From: Oscillospiraceae bacterium
GTDB taxonomy: Bacteria > Bacillota > Clostridia > Oscillospirales > Ruminococcaceae
Direction: 5' to 3'
DNA length: 64,000 nucleotides
Assembly (NCBI GenBank): GCA_018110985.1
Contig: JAGAWT010000006.1
Coordinates: forward strand, 62,001-126,000
Every line of letters begins with the position of its first letter. Positions within the stretch are counted from its first letter, which is position 1. The position numbers and the translations under genes were made by a program. The notes under the pieces were generated by a model. It was not told where the DNA came from. It saw only the letters and a list, made by a program, of their open reading frames with translations, and did not search any database. This document shows, piece after piece, positions 18,217 through 27,094 of the stretch.

Positions 18217-18888
18217 TCAGAGCTCCTCGTCGGTGTCGTACAGCAGCTCTCCCGAATTGCCGCTGCCCACAGCCGACCAGTCCGGTATACGCCTGAGTAT
18301 CTCAAAGCAATAGCCCTGCTGCCACATCTGGGCGGTAACTCCCACCTCATAGCCGAATCCCGGCGGGCACATAAAGCTCATGGCAGGCATTTTGGGCAGC
18401 CCGAAGCAGGACATCATGTTGCAGACTATGCCCGAATGGGTGACTACGGCGGAATGGGTTATCCCCTCATCCATCATGTCACGGATCACAGTATCAAGTG
18501 ATGTAAAACAGCGTACCATCATATTTCTGAGGGATTCGCCGTTGGGAGGCGGGTTGTCAAGTCCGCCCCTGAGCCATGCCTTGTAGCTGTCCAGCTTTGC
18601 CAGCTCCTCCGCCTTACAGCCCTCAAAGACACCGAAATCCATTTCCCTCAGGTCGTCCAGTTCCACCATCTCCCTGTCCTCAAAGAGGATCTCAGCAGTC
18701 TGTACAGCCCTTTCAAGCGGGCTTGTATAGACCTTGCTGACAGAGGGATATTCGTACTTTGACATAAGATCACGAAGCTCCTCCTTGCCGCCTTCCGAAA
18801 GGGGCAGATCCGTGCGTCCTATGTAGATGCCCTCCTCGTTTGCAAGAGTGAGCCCGTGGCGTACTATATAAATATGGTATGTTTTCAT
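18217..18888 (-). CDS. Histidine phosphatase (phosphoglycerate mutase-like)
   Basis: This 223-residue cytoplasmic enzyme of the histidine phosphatase superfamily has the phosphohistidine motif IVRHGLTLANEEG at residues 8-20, 'YTSPLERAVQTAEI' with the conserved Arg, 'LREMDFGVFEG' (Glu) and the second His in VVTHSGIV. Members include cobalamin-pathway and housecleaning phosphatases, and the substrate is not deducible. It starts the nine-gene operon. A rho-independent terminator from rpsU lies just upstream and no strong promoter is visible between them. Confidence 0.85.
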   Translation of the reverse strand: MKTYHIYIVRHGLTLANEEGIYIGRTDLPLSEGGKEELRDLMSKYEYPSVSKVYTSPLERAVQTAEILFEDREMVELDDLREMDFGVFEGCKAEELAKLDSYKAWLRGGLDNPPPNGESLRNMMVRCFTSLDTVIRDMMDEGITHSAVVTHSGIVCNMMSCFGLPKMPAMSFMCPPGFGYEVGVTAQMWQQGYCFEILRRIPDWSAVGSGNSGELLYDTDEEL

Positions 18889-18925
18889 ATACTATCCTTA
18901 AAAACCATTCACATAGTGTCTATCA

Positions 18926-18961
18926 AAAAGTAAAACCGGCCGGAATTACAGCTCCGGCCGG
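18926..18961 (-). terminator. Strong terminator after rpsU
   Basis: A perfect 9-bp stem CCGGCCGGA / TCCGGCCGG (18953-18961 with 18936-18944) and an 8-nt loop is followed by TTTTACTTTTTG. It lies 60 nt beyond the rpsU stop and separates rpsU from the downstream operon. Confidence 0.9.
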
Positions 18962-19020
18962 AATCGGTCTTTGCGCCTGATCCTCGCTGCACCGGCTGAC
19001 AGCCGCACAGCAGCAGACTA

Positions 19021-19194
19021 TCAATACTTGCGCTTACGAGCCGCCTCAGACTTCTTCTTGCGCTTTACAGAGGGCTTTTCATAATGCTCTCTCTTACGGA
19101 CCTCAGCAATGACGCCATCTCTTGCACAGTCTCTCTTGAAACGCTTGAGAGCTGCATCCAGGTTCTCGTTGCTTCTGACTCTGACTTCTGCCAT
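19021..19194 (-). CDS. rpsU: 30S ribosomal protein bS21
   Basis: This is a 57-residue basic protein, read as [19 protein letters not shown] through to ARKRKY. It has the bS21 pattern '[42 protein letters not shown]' (split by the length rule: [33 protein letters not shown]). A GGGAGG site lies 8 nt before the ATG. The gene is monocistronic, with a perfect promoter 190 nt upstream and a strong terminator. It is involved in translation initiation on the 30S subunit. Confidence 0.97.
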   Translation of the reverse strand: MAEVRVRSNENLDAALKRFKRDCARDGVIAEVRKREHYEKPSVKRKKKSEAARKRKY

Positions 19195-19383
19195 TCAAAT
19201 TCCCTCCCTTTGCTGCCTGTCTCAACGAAACTCTCTGACGGATATGCACCGGTGCATCCACGCACCCCTGTACCGCAGATCCTTCATCGACCGAGGCAGG
19301 AGAATGCTCAGCTTCCGAAGCTGAGTGCCGACCGAGCCGGCCACCTTTCAAAAAGAAAGGCTACAGATAGATGTAACTCATTT
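19195..19383 (-). promoter_or_regulatory. Structured 5' leader of rpsU
   Basis: The ~180-nt untranslated leader has two palindromes. One is CTCAGCTT-CGG-AAGCTGAG at 19307-19325 (8-bp perfect stem). The other is a near-palindrome centred on TGCACCGGTGCA at 19245-19256 within 19240-19259. A T-box or known riboswitch was not recognised. Autogenous control by S21 is a possibility, inferred only from the position and folding. Confidence 0.5.
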
Positions 19384-19412
19384 ATTATATAACGAATTTT
19401 TGAATTTGTCAA
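19384..19412 (-). promoter_or_regulatory. Consensus promoter of rpsU
   Basis: TTGACA (19407-19412) and TATAAT (19384-19389) match the housekeeping consensus perfectly with a 17-nt spacer. Confidence 0.92.
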
Positions 19413-19457
19413 GAGTTACAGCAAATTTCATATAAAATTTGAAGGCGAATTTTTGTT

Positions 19458-19480
19458 GATATTGTCCAAGAGACAATATC
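19458..19480. repeat. Perfect inverted repeat upstream of the rpsU promoter
   Basis: GATATTGTC and GACAATATC flank a 5-nt loop, a 9-bp perfect dyad. It lies between the rpsU promoter and the end of the GH9-like gene. Neither strand shows a T-run after it, so it looks more like an operator or a structural hairpin than a normal terminator. Confidence 0.5.
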
Positions 19481-19499
19481 CGAAGCCGAATGGATGGCT

Positions 19500-21194
19500 T
19501 TAAAGCTGGTTCGACGGGGTATTTCCCCTTTCCTCCTGAGCCCTGTCCTCAAGGTTCTTCCAGTAAAGAGTAAACGGACTGGTGGAGCGCCGCAGGGCAC
19601 TCTGACCCACATCACGGAAAAATGCCCATATAAAGATGAGGGATGCCGTGAACGGCACAGAGGGCTCGTTCGTAGCCTCGCTGAAAAGGTCGTCCGCATA
19701 GCACAGGGCAGGCGGGTCGTCGTGATTCAGCACCCAGCTCGTGTAGACATCCGTACTTTCGGAGTCCGGTCCGCTCACTGCCATGCCTTCAACACATTCG
19801 TCGGACTGGAGAAAGGCAGAGAGCCTGTGGTGTGGAGAGTGTACGAAGCCCCTCTCATTTCCCGTCACAAAAGCCCTTGCACAGGGATTTGAGCCGAAAA
19901 GGTATGAGGTGCAGCCCAGCACATCCTTCAGATAGCGGTCATCTCCGGAGATAAGATAGGCAAGTATAAGGCTCTGGGCAGAGCCTGCCACCCTGTATGC
20001 CGTACCGAAAGCGTAGCCGCCGGTAGATTCACAGGGGACTCCGTAGGGATTGGCACTGCAGGCAAGGCAAAGCCTGTTTGCGTATTCGGTGAGCCTGCGG
20101 CGGATAAATGTATCCACAAAAAGCTCCTTGCGGCGTGAGGAGAGTATATAGGCAAGGGCAGCATAGGAGCCCGTCATGGGATCCCCGAAGCCCGTAAAGC
20201 CGGAATAGGCGTATTTGGAGACTATCACATCAAGGAAATCCGAAATGCCTGTCATATTGTACATCTCGCAGACACACCACATAAAGTCGGATTCAAGGGG
20301 TCCGGGCGTTCCGTCCTCGGAGGTCCCCCCCAGTCTGCCGCGATAGGATGCGTACTCCTCCGTGGAGCACACATAGAGCCATGCAAGGTTTGCGGCTCCC
20401 GCCAGTCTTTTGGCAAAGTTCTGGTCGGCTCTGAACAGCACGGCAGCCAGTGCGCACACGGCTGCAAAGCGCAGCGCCGTCACACAGGAGCAGCCTGCCG
20501 GCGCATAAGACTCGCCGTCCTCCTCTGGAGGCTGTGAAAAGGCAGAGGGCTTCTTCTCGGAAAAAATACCGTCGCACACGCTGCCGTCGGAAGTGTTCTG
20601 GAGCTTCAGTATGTATTTGAGGCCCCACCTGCATTCGGCAGCCACAGCCGCTCTGTTCTCCCCCGTAAAGCTCTTGGGGAACAGCTTCATGGAGTAGAGC
20701 AGGTTTGCAAGGGTCAGAATTACGGCACAGGTATCCCTGTCATATCCTCCCCCGCAGTGCCACCCGCCGGAAACGTCGGTCATGACACCGTTGAGCTCCA
20801 GCCTCACCCTGTGGCACGGCTGATGCCTGAAATGCTTCTGATATAAAATAGTATATGCAGTGGGCTGATAGCCGCAGCGGTTGGTGTGTATGGCGGAAAG
20901 AGAGCTTACAAAAAGACTGTCATAGGGGTTCAGGGATATCTCAAAATCAAGGGAGCGCCTGAAACCCACCTTTATAAAATACTTTCCGGTCTTGTTGAAA
21001 TCCGAAAAATCGGCGATGCGCACCATATCCCCGGAATCCTTGTCGTAAACGGGCTCTCCCAAAAGCCCGGAATAGACAGGAAAGCCGGTGGCAGTATCTA
21101 TGAGATAGAACATACCGCCCTTTACGGTAGAACGTGCCAGCTTGCTGTAGCCGCACATATAGCCTTTTAAATTAACAGTGATCTTGTTTTTCAT
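19500..21194 (-). CDS. Glycoside hydrolase family 9-like protein with altered active site
   Basis: This 564-residue protein has an N-terminal Ig-like (CelD_N) domain (about residues 5-92) and a GH9 (alpha/alpha)6-type domain (about 95-540). The GH9 hallmark DVSGGWxDAGD reads DVSGGWHCGGG here (starting Asp140), so both aspartates that position and activate the water are Cys147 and Gly150. The late catalytic-acid region is retained (SEATNEPSVPF, Glu510), as is GSNPCARAFVTG followed by HSPHHRLS. There is no signal peptide, dockerin or CBM, so it is predicted to stay in the cytoplasm. Hydrolysis of beta-glucan is doubtful. The ATG at 21194 is used, since an in-frame TTG lies 6 nt earlier. It follows the Na/Pi transporter gene by 33 nt. 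Confidence 0.85.
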   Translation of the reverse strand: MKNKITVNLKGYMCGYSKLARSTVKGGMFYLIDTATGFPVYSGLLGEPVYDKDSGDMVRIADFSDFNKTGKYFIKVGFRRSLDFEISLNPYDSLFVSSLSAIHTNRCGYQPTAYTILYQKHFRHQPCHRVRLELNGVMTDVSGGWHCGGGYDRDTCAVILTLANLLYSMKLFPKSFTGENRAAVAAECRWGLKYILKLQNTSDGSVCDGIFSEKKPSAFSQPPEEDGESYAPAGCSCVTALRFAAVCALAAVLFRADQNFAKRLAGAANLAWLYVCSTEEYASYRGRLGGTSEDGTPGPLESDFMWCVCEMYNMTGISDFLDVIVSKYAYSGFTGFGDPMTGSYAALAYILSSRRKELFVDTFIRRRLTEYANRLCLACSANPYGVPCESTGGYAFGTAYRVAGSAQSLILAYLISGDDRYLKDVLGCTSYLFGSNPCARAFVTGNERGFVHSPHHRLSAFLQSDECVEGMAVSGPDSESTDVYTSWVLNHDDPPALCYADDLFSEATNEPSVPFTASLIFIWAFFRDVGQSALRRSTSPFTLYWKNLEDRAQEERGNTPSNQL

Positions 21195-21227
21195 ATCCAA
21201 CGGTCGATTCTTCGGTTATTTGCCTTT

Positions 21228-22997
21228 TCAGGCCTCGCTCTGGGGAAGAAGATACCTGAGAGAGTATTCATCCACCTGGCGCATGAACTCTTCGTTGTCA
21301 TCCTTCTTGAGGTTCTGCAGATATTCGTGGTGTTCAAAGGAGCCGTCGCTTATCTGGATGATGTTTACAGCCACATTGGAACAGTGGTCGGAAACTCTCT
21401 CAACATTCGTTAGTATATCAGAGAACACGAAGCCGTGCTCTATGGTGCACTGACCCTCCTGGAGCCTGAGTATATGGCGGTTCTTCATCTCACCGCAGAG
21501 GTTGTCCACCACTTCTTCAAGAGGCTCCACCTTCCGTGCTTCATCTATGTCGTTGGATGTAAAGGCACGAACGGTTATCTTCAGTATATCCTCAAGGGCT
21601 CTGAAAAGCACATCAAGCTCTCTCTTTGCGCTGCCGGAGAACTCTATGCCTTTTTCGGAAAGCTCCTTTGCGGAATCCAGCAGGTTCACCGCATGGTCGG
21701 AGATACGCTCGAAGTCGCCTATGGCGTGGAGGATGGAGGAAACGCTCTTATTGTCCTGCGGGGTAAGGCTGCGGGAGGAGAGCTTTACAAGGTAAGTGCC
21801 CAGCAGATCCTCGTACCTGTCCACAAGATCCTCATCGGTAATGACCATCTGAGCATTGTCCTCGTCATAATCCTTGATAAGGTCTATGGAAAGGGAAATG
21901 GTATTCTTGGAAATGGATGCCATCCTGTTGGTGACATTGCGGCACTGCTCTATCGCCATACCGGGAGTGGCAAGAAAGCGCTCATCCAGCACAACGGGGA
22001 TCTCAGCCTCGTTGTCGGGATCGTTCTTGATGGTAAGGTAGGCGAGCTTTTCAAGCACCTCGGTGAAGGGCAGGAGAAGAGCCGTGGTGAACACATTGAA
22101 GATAGTGTGGACTATCGCCACCGAAAAGCCGGTGACAGTGGCATCCTTGAAGGAGAAATCTATGAAGGCATCCGCTACAAGGTAGATGATGAGCACCGCA
22201 ACAGAGCCTATGATGTTGAAGTAGAGGTGAGTGACCGCAACACGCTTGGCATTCTTGTTGGCTCCCACGGAGGATACAAGAGCCGTGACACAGGTGCCTA
22301 TATTCTGACCCAGTATTATGGGGATAGCCATGCCGAAGGTGAAGGACTTGGTGGAGGCGGAAAGAGCCTGGAGCATACCGACGGATGCAGCCGATGAATG
22401 GAGTATGGCGGTGATGACGGCTCCCACCACAAGACCCAGAACAGGGTTCTTGAATATGGTGAGGAGGCTTATGAACTTGGGGGAATCCTTCAGAGGCGCT
22501 ACGGAGGATGTCATGATGGACATACCCGTCATTAGTATGGCAAAGCCTATGAAGATGCCGCCTATATCCCTTTTCCTGTCGTTCTTGGACATCATCCTCA
22601 TGATAATGCCTATGAGAGCCAGGATAGGCGAAAATACCATGGGGTTGAAAAGCTTTATGAAGATGTTGTCGCCCTCCAGCCCCGACAGAGCCAGTATCCA
22701 TGTGGTGACTGTGGTGCCCACGTTTGCGCCCATAATAACGGAGATAGCCTGGGACAGGCGCATAAGACCGGAGTTCACGAAGCCGACCAGCATAACGGTA
22801 GTGGCAGTGGAGGACTGTACAAGAGCTGTCACCAGCATACCGAGGAAAAAGCCCTTGAAACGGTTTGAGGTCAGCTTTTCAAAGATCCTTTCGAGACGGC
22901 CGCCTGCGATCTTTTCCAGTTTTTCGCTGAGGAGGCTCATTCCGTAGAGGAAGAGTGCCAGACCGCCGCACATATTTATGACGTCAAATACATCCAT
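21228..22997 (-). CDS. Na/Pi cotransporter family protein with PhoU-like domain
   Basis: This 589-residue protein has an N-terminal membrane half with two repeats of the NaPi motif (GMLVTALVQSSTATTVMLVGF and VITAILHSSAASVGMLQAL, QSS/HSS cores) and a C-terminal cytoplasmic PhoU-like four-helix region (about residues 360-570, with 'HAIGDFERISDHAVNL'). The role is probably sodium-coupled phosphate transport or its regulation. The start is ATG 22997 (MDVFDVINMCGG), as the longer frame crosses untranslated leader. The GH9-like gene follows 33 nt later and may be co-transcribed. Confidence 0.9.
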   Translation of the reverse strand: MDVFDVINMCGGLALFLYGMSLLSEKLEKIAGGRLERIFEKLTSNRFKGFFLGMLVTALVQSSTATTVMLVGFVNSGLMRLSQAISVIMGANVGTTVTTWILALSGLEGDNIFIKLFNPMVFSPILALIGIIMRMMSKNDRKRDIGGIFIGFAILMTGMSIMTSSVAPLKDSPKFISLLTIFKNPVLGLVVGAVITAILHSSAASVGMLQALSASTKSFTFGMAIPIILGQNIGTCVTALVSSVGANKNAKRVAVTHLYFNIIGSVAVLIIYLVADAFIDFSFKDATVTGFSVAIVHTIFNVFTTALLLPFTEVLEKLAYLTIKNDPDNEAEIPVVLDERFLATPGMAIEQCRNVTNRMASISKNTISLSIDLIKDYDEDNAQMVITDEDLVDRYEDLLGTYLVKLSSRSLTPQDNKSVSSILHAIGDFERISDHAVNLLDSAKELSEKGIEFSGSAKRELDVLFRALEDILKITVRAFTSNDIDEARKVEPLEEVVDNLCGEMKNRHILRLQEGQCTIEHGFVFSDILTNVERVSDHCSNVAVNIIQISDGSFEHHEYLQNLKKDDNEEFMRQVDEYSLRYLLPQSEA

Positions 22998-23185
22998 GAT
23001 ATTCTGTTTTCCTTTCCGAGCACACATCTTGACATGAGAAGTCATCGGTATGTTCGCACCGCATCCAATGCGGCTGCCCGCACCTGCGGACATCACTCTC
23101 GATATTCTTTACGCATACACATTGAAGTTTAACATATAAAAATGAATTTCGCTTGATTTGAATATGGATAAAAAGTAAAATAATG

Positions 23186-23274
23186 GCACCGCAGCGGCAT
23201 TGCCCCGAAAGAGCCTTTCCGTGCGGTGCTCCTTTGTGCTTCATCTTGTATGCACAAAAAGCTCAATTTGTCAA
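23186..23274 (-). promoter_or_regulatory. Possible promoter and hairpin in the leader of the Na/Pi transporter gene
   Basis: Reading leftward, TTGACA (23269-23274) is followed by a weak TACAAG-type -10 box. Next comes a stem GCACCGCA / TGCGGTGC (23222-23229 with 23186-23193) enclosing a smaller GAAAG / CTTTC hairpin, and then CATTATTTTACTTTTT. This could be an attenuator or a short non-coding transcript. The rest of 22998-23185 contains no gene that I can support. Confidence 0.4.
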
Positions 23275-23323
23275 TTGTTAAAAAAGACATAATATATGGT
23301 GACAATTTGGTGAAAATCACATA

Positions 23324-23352
23324 TTGTAAATCATAGTCAAAAATGCTATAAT
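23324..23352 (+). promoter_or_regulatory. Promoter of the pilC-pilMN-pilO operon
   Basis: TTGTAA (23324-23329) and a perfect TATAAT (23347-23352) have a 17-nt spacer and read toward pilC. Confidence 0.8.
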
Positions 23353-23447
23353 CTAATAAATGGGTATTCTTTGCTGTATGCCCAGGATGGCGGCGATGAG
23401 AAAAGCCGCAACAATACTATATAGAAAGGTATTCGGAGGTGTCAGTA
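23353..23447 (+). promoter_or_regulatory. Folded 5' leader of pilC with competing stems over the start codon
   Basis: Three hairpins are visible: GGGTAT / ATGCCC, GCGGC / GCCGC, and AATAC (23413-23417) with GTATT (23429-23433). The last can be replaced by CAATACT (23412-23418) pairing with AGTATTG (23444-23450), which includes the TTG start codon and encloses the GGAGG site at 23435-23439. The layout is that of a translational switch. I do not recognise a known aptamer; it lacks the c-di-GMP-I core seen at the prepilin operon. Confidence 0.5.
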
Positions 23448-24641
23448 TTGAAGACTTATATCTACACTGCCACGGATGTTCAGGGTAATACAGTCAAGAA
23501 TCAGCGTATGACTGCCGAGGATGTCAACGATTTTCTCGACAAGATCCACGAAAAAGGTCTTTTCTGTTCGGATTACCGTGAAGCCAAGGGCAATGATAAG
23601 AAAAGCCTGCATAAGTTCACTACCAAGGAGCTTGCTATCGACTGCCGCCAGATGTCTGCCATGATGACCTCGGGTCTTTCGCTGGTAAAGACGCTCGACA
23701 TCATGCAGAAGGAGCAGGAAAAGGAAGCAAACAAGCAGATCTACAGAGAGATCTACGAGGACGTTCAGAAGGGTGTATCCTTCTCGGAGGCGTGCAAGGC
23801 GCAGGACGGCGCATTCCCCAACTTCTTCATCTCCATGATCGAAGCCGGCGAGGCATCCGGTAATCTTGACATGGTAATGGTCAAGATGGAGACCCAGTAC
23901 GACAATGATGCAAAGCTGACCAACAAGGTAAAGTCCGCCATGGTGTATCCTATCATCCTGTCGGTGCTCTGCGTTGCCATCGTTATCATCATGTTCACAT
24001 TCATCATGCCTACATTCAAGGATCTTCTCACAGAAGAGGATATGCACGGCCTTACAGGCTTCCTCTTCAAGTTCTCCGACGGCATCAAGGCTTACTGGTG
24101 GCTGATAATCATCATCATCGTTGGTCTGGTATTCGGTATCAAATATGCCCTGAAGGTGCCCGACATACGGTATAAATTCGACCAGGCGATCATAAAGATA
24201 AAGCCCGTAGGTCCCCTGGTTGTAAAGGTTTACACCGCCCGCTTCGGCTCCACCCTCGCATCTCTTTATTCATCGGGTATCGCTATGGTGGAATGCCTTG
24301 AAAAGTCCTCCGCCATACTCAACAACCTCTATGTTTCCAAGAAGTTTGAAACAGTCGTCGACGAGGTAAAGCAGGGCGAATCCCTTTCCTCCTCCATACA
24401 GAGAACAGGTATCTTCGAGTCCATGTTCGTTTCCATCATCCTTGTCGGTGAGGAATCCGGTGCACTTGATACCATCCTTACAAAGTCTGCGGCTTTCTAT
24501 CAGGAAGAATCCGACGAAGCTATCACACGACTTGTAGGACTTATCGAGCCTGTCATGATCATCTTTATGGGTGTCTGCATAGGTGGCGTTATCGCCGGTA
24601 TACTTCCTGCGATCTACAACTCCATGGGCAACATCGCATAA
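23448..24641 (+). CDS. pilC: Type IV pilus inner-membrane platform protein PilC (T2SSF family)
   Basis: This polytopic platform protein of the pilus machine has two T2SSF domains. The product has 397 residues. The first T2SSF repeat has CRQMSAMMTSGLSL (about residue 67) and the second has RFGSTLASLYSSGIAMVECL. The three membrane regions lie at about 165-190, 218-240 and 367-392. A TTG start at 23448 is chosen because GGAGG lies 8 nt upstream. A GTG at 23439 would overlap that site. It is followed by pilMN and pilO. No pilB or pilT is present nearby. Confidence 0.9.
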   Translation: MKTYIYTATDVQGNTVKNQRMTAEDVNDFLDKIHEKGLFCSDYREAKGNDKKSLHKFTTKELAIDCRQMSAMMTSGLSLVKTLDIMQKEQEKEANKQIYREIYEDVQKGVSFSEACKAQDGAFPNFFISMIEAGEASGNLDMVMVKMETQYDNDAKLTNKVKSAMVYPIILSVLCVAIVIIMFTFIMPTFKDLLTEEDMHGLTGFLFKFSDGIKAYWWLIIIIIVGLVFGIKYALKVPDIRYKFDQAIIKIKPVGPLVVKVYTARFGSTLASLYSSGIAMVECLEKSSAILNNLYVSKKFETVVDEVKQGESLSSSIQRTGIFESMFVSIILVGEESGALDTILTKSAAFYQEESDEAITRLVGLIEPVMIIFMGVCIGGVIAGILPAIYNSMGNIA

Positions 24642-24719
24642 GCAGAGACAGACAGTCAAAAGTAAGATACAGGGCGTGATCCCTTTAGCTTAAACCAAAT
24701 TTTTTGAGAGGTGAAGAGA

Positions 24720-26306
24720 ATGCTTTCGTTTGATATTACTGATAGACATATCCGAATAGTCAAAGGTACGGAGCAGAGAGGCAAGGTAAGAGTTTCCTCC
24801 GCCACCACCATCGACATTCAGGAAGGTATTATCATTAACGGTCATATCAAGGATATCCCCAAGGTAGCGACCATTATAAACGATGAGCTCAAATCAAGAA
24901 GAATGGATGACAAGGAAGCGGTAGTTACCCTTTCCTCCAACCTTGTAATGTTCAAGGAACTTGCCATCCCCAAGGCAAAGACCAACACCCAGCTGCTGAC
25001 GATGGTCACCAACCAGATGCAGCACACCATGGGCACAGGTACGGATTACTCCGTGGCCTACTCCGTAGCCGGTGAGACCGAGCAGGAGGGCAATGCGGCT
25101 CTGAAGATTCTTGCGACCGCCTGCCCCTTCGACGTGGTCGATGCGTTCAGAAAAGTTTTCCAGATGCTGTCCATCTCCCTGAGATCCGTAACAGTCACCT
25201 GTAACTCCATTTCAAGGATAATCCTTTCCGACAGGAAGAACCTTGCCAAGATGCCTATGCTCGCCGTTCAGATAGACCCCACTTTCGTGTCTATCAACCT
25301 CTATGAGAACGGTCAGCTCTCCTTCGCAAGATTTGCGTCCATAGATCCTGCGGACTATGACAACTCCGAGGACTATATCTTCGAGGCGGTAAACGAGAAC
25401 ATCGTCAGAATGATCCAGTTCCACCGCTCCAAGAGCCCTCAGAACCCCATCCAGAACGTTACCTTCTACGGTGACACTTCCGAGTATATCAGACTCACCA
25501 ACTCCCTTGAGGGTCAGGATATAACCACCTCCCTTCTAGGTGTTCCCAACAACATCGCCGGCTACGAGAACATAGAGTTCCAGTCCTATGCAAACGCCAT
25601 AGGCGCCATGTTCCGTTCCGACAAGAACACAGACCGTATCAACCTCCTGGAAACAGATGCCACACAGGGCAAGACAGACGCAGGTTCCGGATTCTTCGCA
25701 TCCGTGGGCTTCACTCTCCTTCTCTCCTGCGCAGTTGTAGGTGCGGTTTGGCTGGGCTTCAACAACGCCATCAACAGCGACGACAAGAAGTGCGCCGAGA
25801 TAGATGAGTGGATGAATGCCCCCGAACAGGTAGAGGCAAGCGCCGAGGTGGATGCAACAGAGGCAAAGATCGCCAAGGTGGCAGGCTTCAAGTCCGATCT
25901 GGATCAGGCACAGAGAAACTACGAGACAAAGCCCAAGCTCCAGAGAGAGGATATAGAAGAGCTCATAGAGACTATCCTCAGCGTTTCCGAGAATGCCCAT
26001 ATAGAGACCTACTCTTTCTCTGACGGCAGCGTTTCACTTACACTTGCTTCCGAGGTCGGCGAGGATTACAACGAGGTAGATAACATCGTTGCGGCTATCT
26101 ACGATCTCAACAAGTACAAGAACATCACCTACACCGGCTATACCGTTGAAGAGGGTGAGGAAACAGAAGTAGCAGACGGCATCACTCAGCCCGCTACGGA
26201 TGAGTTCAAGTGGGAAATGACTATGGCATATGCCGCCAATGAGGTCGAGGAACCCGAGGCAGAGACCGAAGAAGAGGCAGAGAACACTGAGGAGGTGGCA
26301 CAGTAA
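24720..26306 (+). CDS. pilMN: Fused PilM-PilN type IV pilus assembly protein
   Basis: This 528-residue protein joins an N-terminal actin-like PilM domain (about residues 1-315, starting MLSFDITDRHIRIVKG) to a PilN-like part. The PilN-like part has a single membrane segment at about 320-345 (FFASVGFTLLLSCAVVGAVW) followed by a coiled-coil/periplasmic-type domain and a Glu-rich tail. PilM normally binds the short cytoplasmic N-terminus of PilN, and fusion makes this link covalent. A pilMN fusion is also known in Clostridioides difficile. The start ATG 24720 has AGAGGTG 8 nt before it. It directly abuts pilO. Confidence 0.85.
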   Translation: MLSFDITDRHIRIVKGTEQRGKVRVSSATTIDIQEGIIINGHIKDIPKVATIINDELKSRRMDDKEAVVTLSSNLVMFKELAIPKAKTNTQLLTMVTNQMQHTMGTGTDYSVAYSVAGETEQEGNAALKILATACPFDVVDAFRKVFQMLSISLRSVTVTCNSISRIILSDRKNLAKMPMLAVQIDPTFVSINLYENGQLSFARFASIDPADYDNSEDYIFEAVNENIVRMIQFHRSKSPQNPIQNVTFYGDTSEYIRLTNSLEGQDITTSLLGVPNNIAGYENIEFQSYANAIGAMFRSDKNTDRINLLETDATQGKTDAGSGFFASVGFTLLLSCAVVGAVWLGFNNAINSDDKKCAEIDEWMNAPEQVEASAEVDATEAKIAKVAGFKSDLDQAQRNYETKPKLQREDIEELIETILSVSENAHIETYSFSDGSVSLTLASEVGEDYNEVDNIVAAIYDLNKYKNITYTGYTVEEGEETEVADGITQPATDEFKWEMTMAYAANEVEEPEAETEEEAENTEEVAQ

Positions 26307-27080
26307 ATGAGCATGAAGCTTAGCAGAAGAGATAAGATCATATTCCTTATCCTTATAGTAGTAGCGGTGTTCATCGCAGGCGGTCTCCTTCTCATCAAGC
26401 CGAAGTATGAGGATATGCAGGCTGCACAGGCAAGACTTGCAGCCAAGGAGCAGGAAAAGCAGCAGCTTGAAGACAAGATAGCTACTCTCCCCGGCCTTAA
26501 AGAGCAGCTCAAGAACGATGTTGACGAGGTAGCTAAAGTACAGCAGACCTTCCTCAACGAGCGTGAGTTCAATGAAGCTCACAAGATATCCATCTGGGTA
26601 AAGGATCTTCTTCTTTCCGAGAACCCCGAGATGAATATCACCTCCGTAGAGATCACAGACTCCACGGCTACCGCACTGGGCGAATACACTCAGTATGAGA
26701 CCAATGCAAACTACGACATGAAGTTCAACGCCGACATCGCTCACCAGATGGGTGATGAGGAATACTGGATGCATGAGAGCAACTATCCCGCAGAGGCTCC
26801 CACCACCACAGTCGGCGGTACCGTAGTGACCATCGGTTACAACTGCGCTCCCGAGGACTGGGAAACTGTCTACAATGTTATAAACACCATAAGAGACAGC
26901 GACAAGAATATTTATCTTGACACCTGTGAGGCTGATTTTGCAGGCTCCGCAGAAACCACTACCACCACCAACGAAAACGGTGAAACAGTAGAAGAGGCTC
27001 GCATAGAAGGCTCTCTCGTCATCACGGTATATGAGGTTTACCACATGGATCCCGATGATGTTGACAAGGTAGATACCTGA
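26307..27080 (+). CDS. pilO: PilO-like type IV pilus assembly protein
   Basis: This 257-residue protein starts right after the pilMN stop. It has an N-terminal membrane helix (about residues 10-28), a coiled coil (about 32-80, KYEDMQAAQARLAAKEQEKQ) and a C-terminal extracytoplasmic domain (about 95-250). This is the PilO layout, and it probably pairs with the PilN part of PilMN on the outside of the membrane. A strong terminator follows 14 nt after the stop, so the operon has only three genes. Confidence 0.8.
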   Translation: MSMKLSRRDKIIFLILIVVAVFIAGGLLLIKPKYEDMQAAQARLAAKEQEKQQLEDKIATLPGLKEQLKNDVDEVAKVQQTFLNEREFNEAHKISIWVKDLLLSENPEMNITSVEITDSTATALGEYTQYETNANYDMKFNADIAHQMGDEEYWMHESNYPAEAPTTTVGGTVVTIGYNCAPEDWETVYNVINTIRDSDKNIYLDTCEADFAGSAETTTTTNENGETVEEARIEGSLVITVYEVYHMDPDDVDKVDT

Positions 27081-27094
27081 TAACAGCTTTTATG

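Noticed and set aside
22051-22701. 216-codon minus-strand frame inside the Na/Pi transporter gene
   Set aside because: It is a His-rich out-of-frame shadow of the transporter.
23353-23450. c-di-GMP riboswitch before pilC
   Set aside because: The GACGCAAAGC and GCAGCC cores found at 57604-57654 are missing here.
26034-27044. 336-codon minus-strand frame over pilMN/pilO
   Set aside because: It is antisense to two recognised pilus genes and has no start signal or known family.
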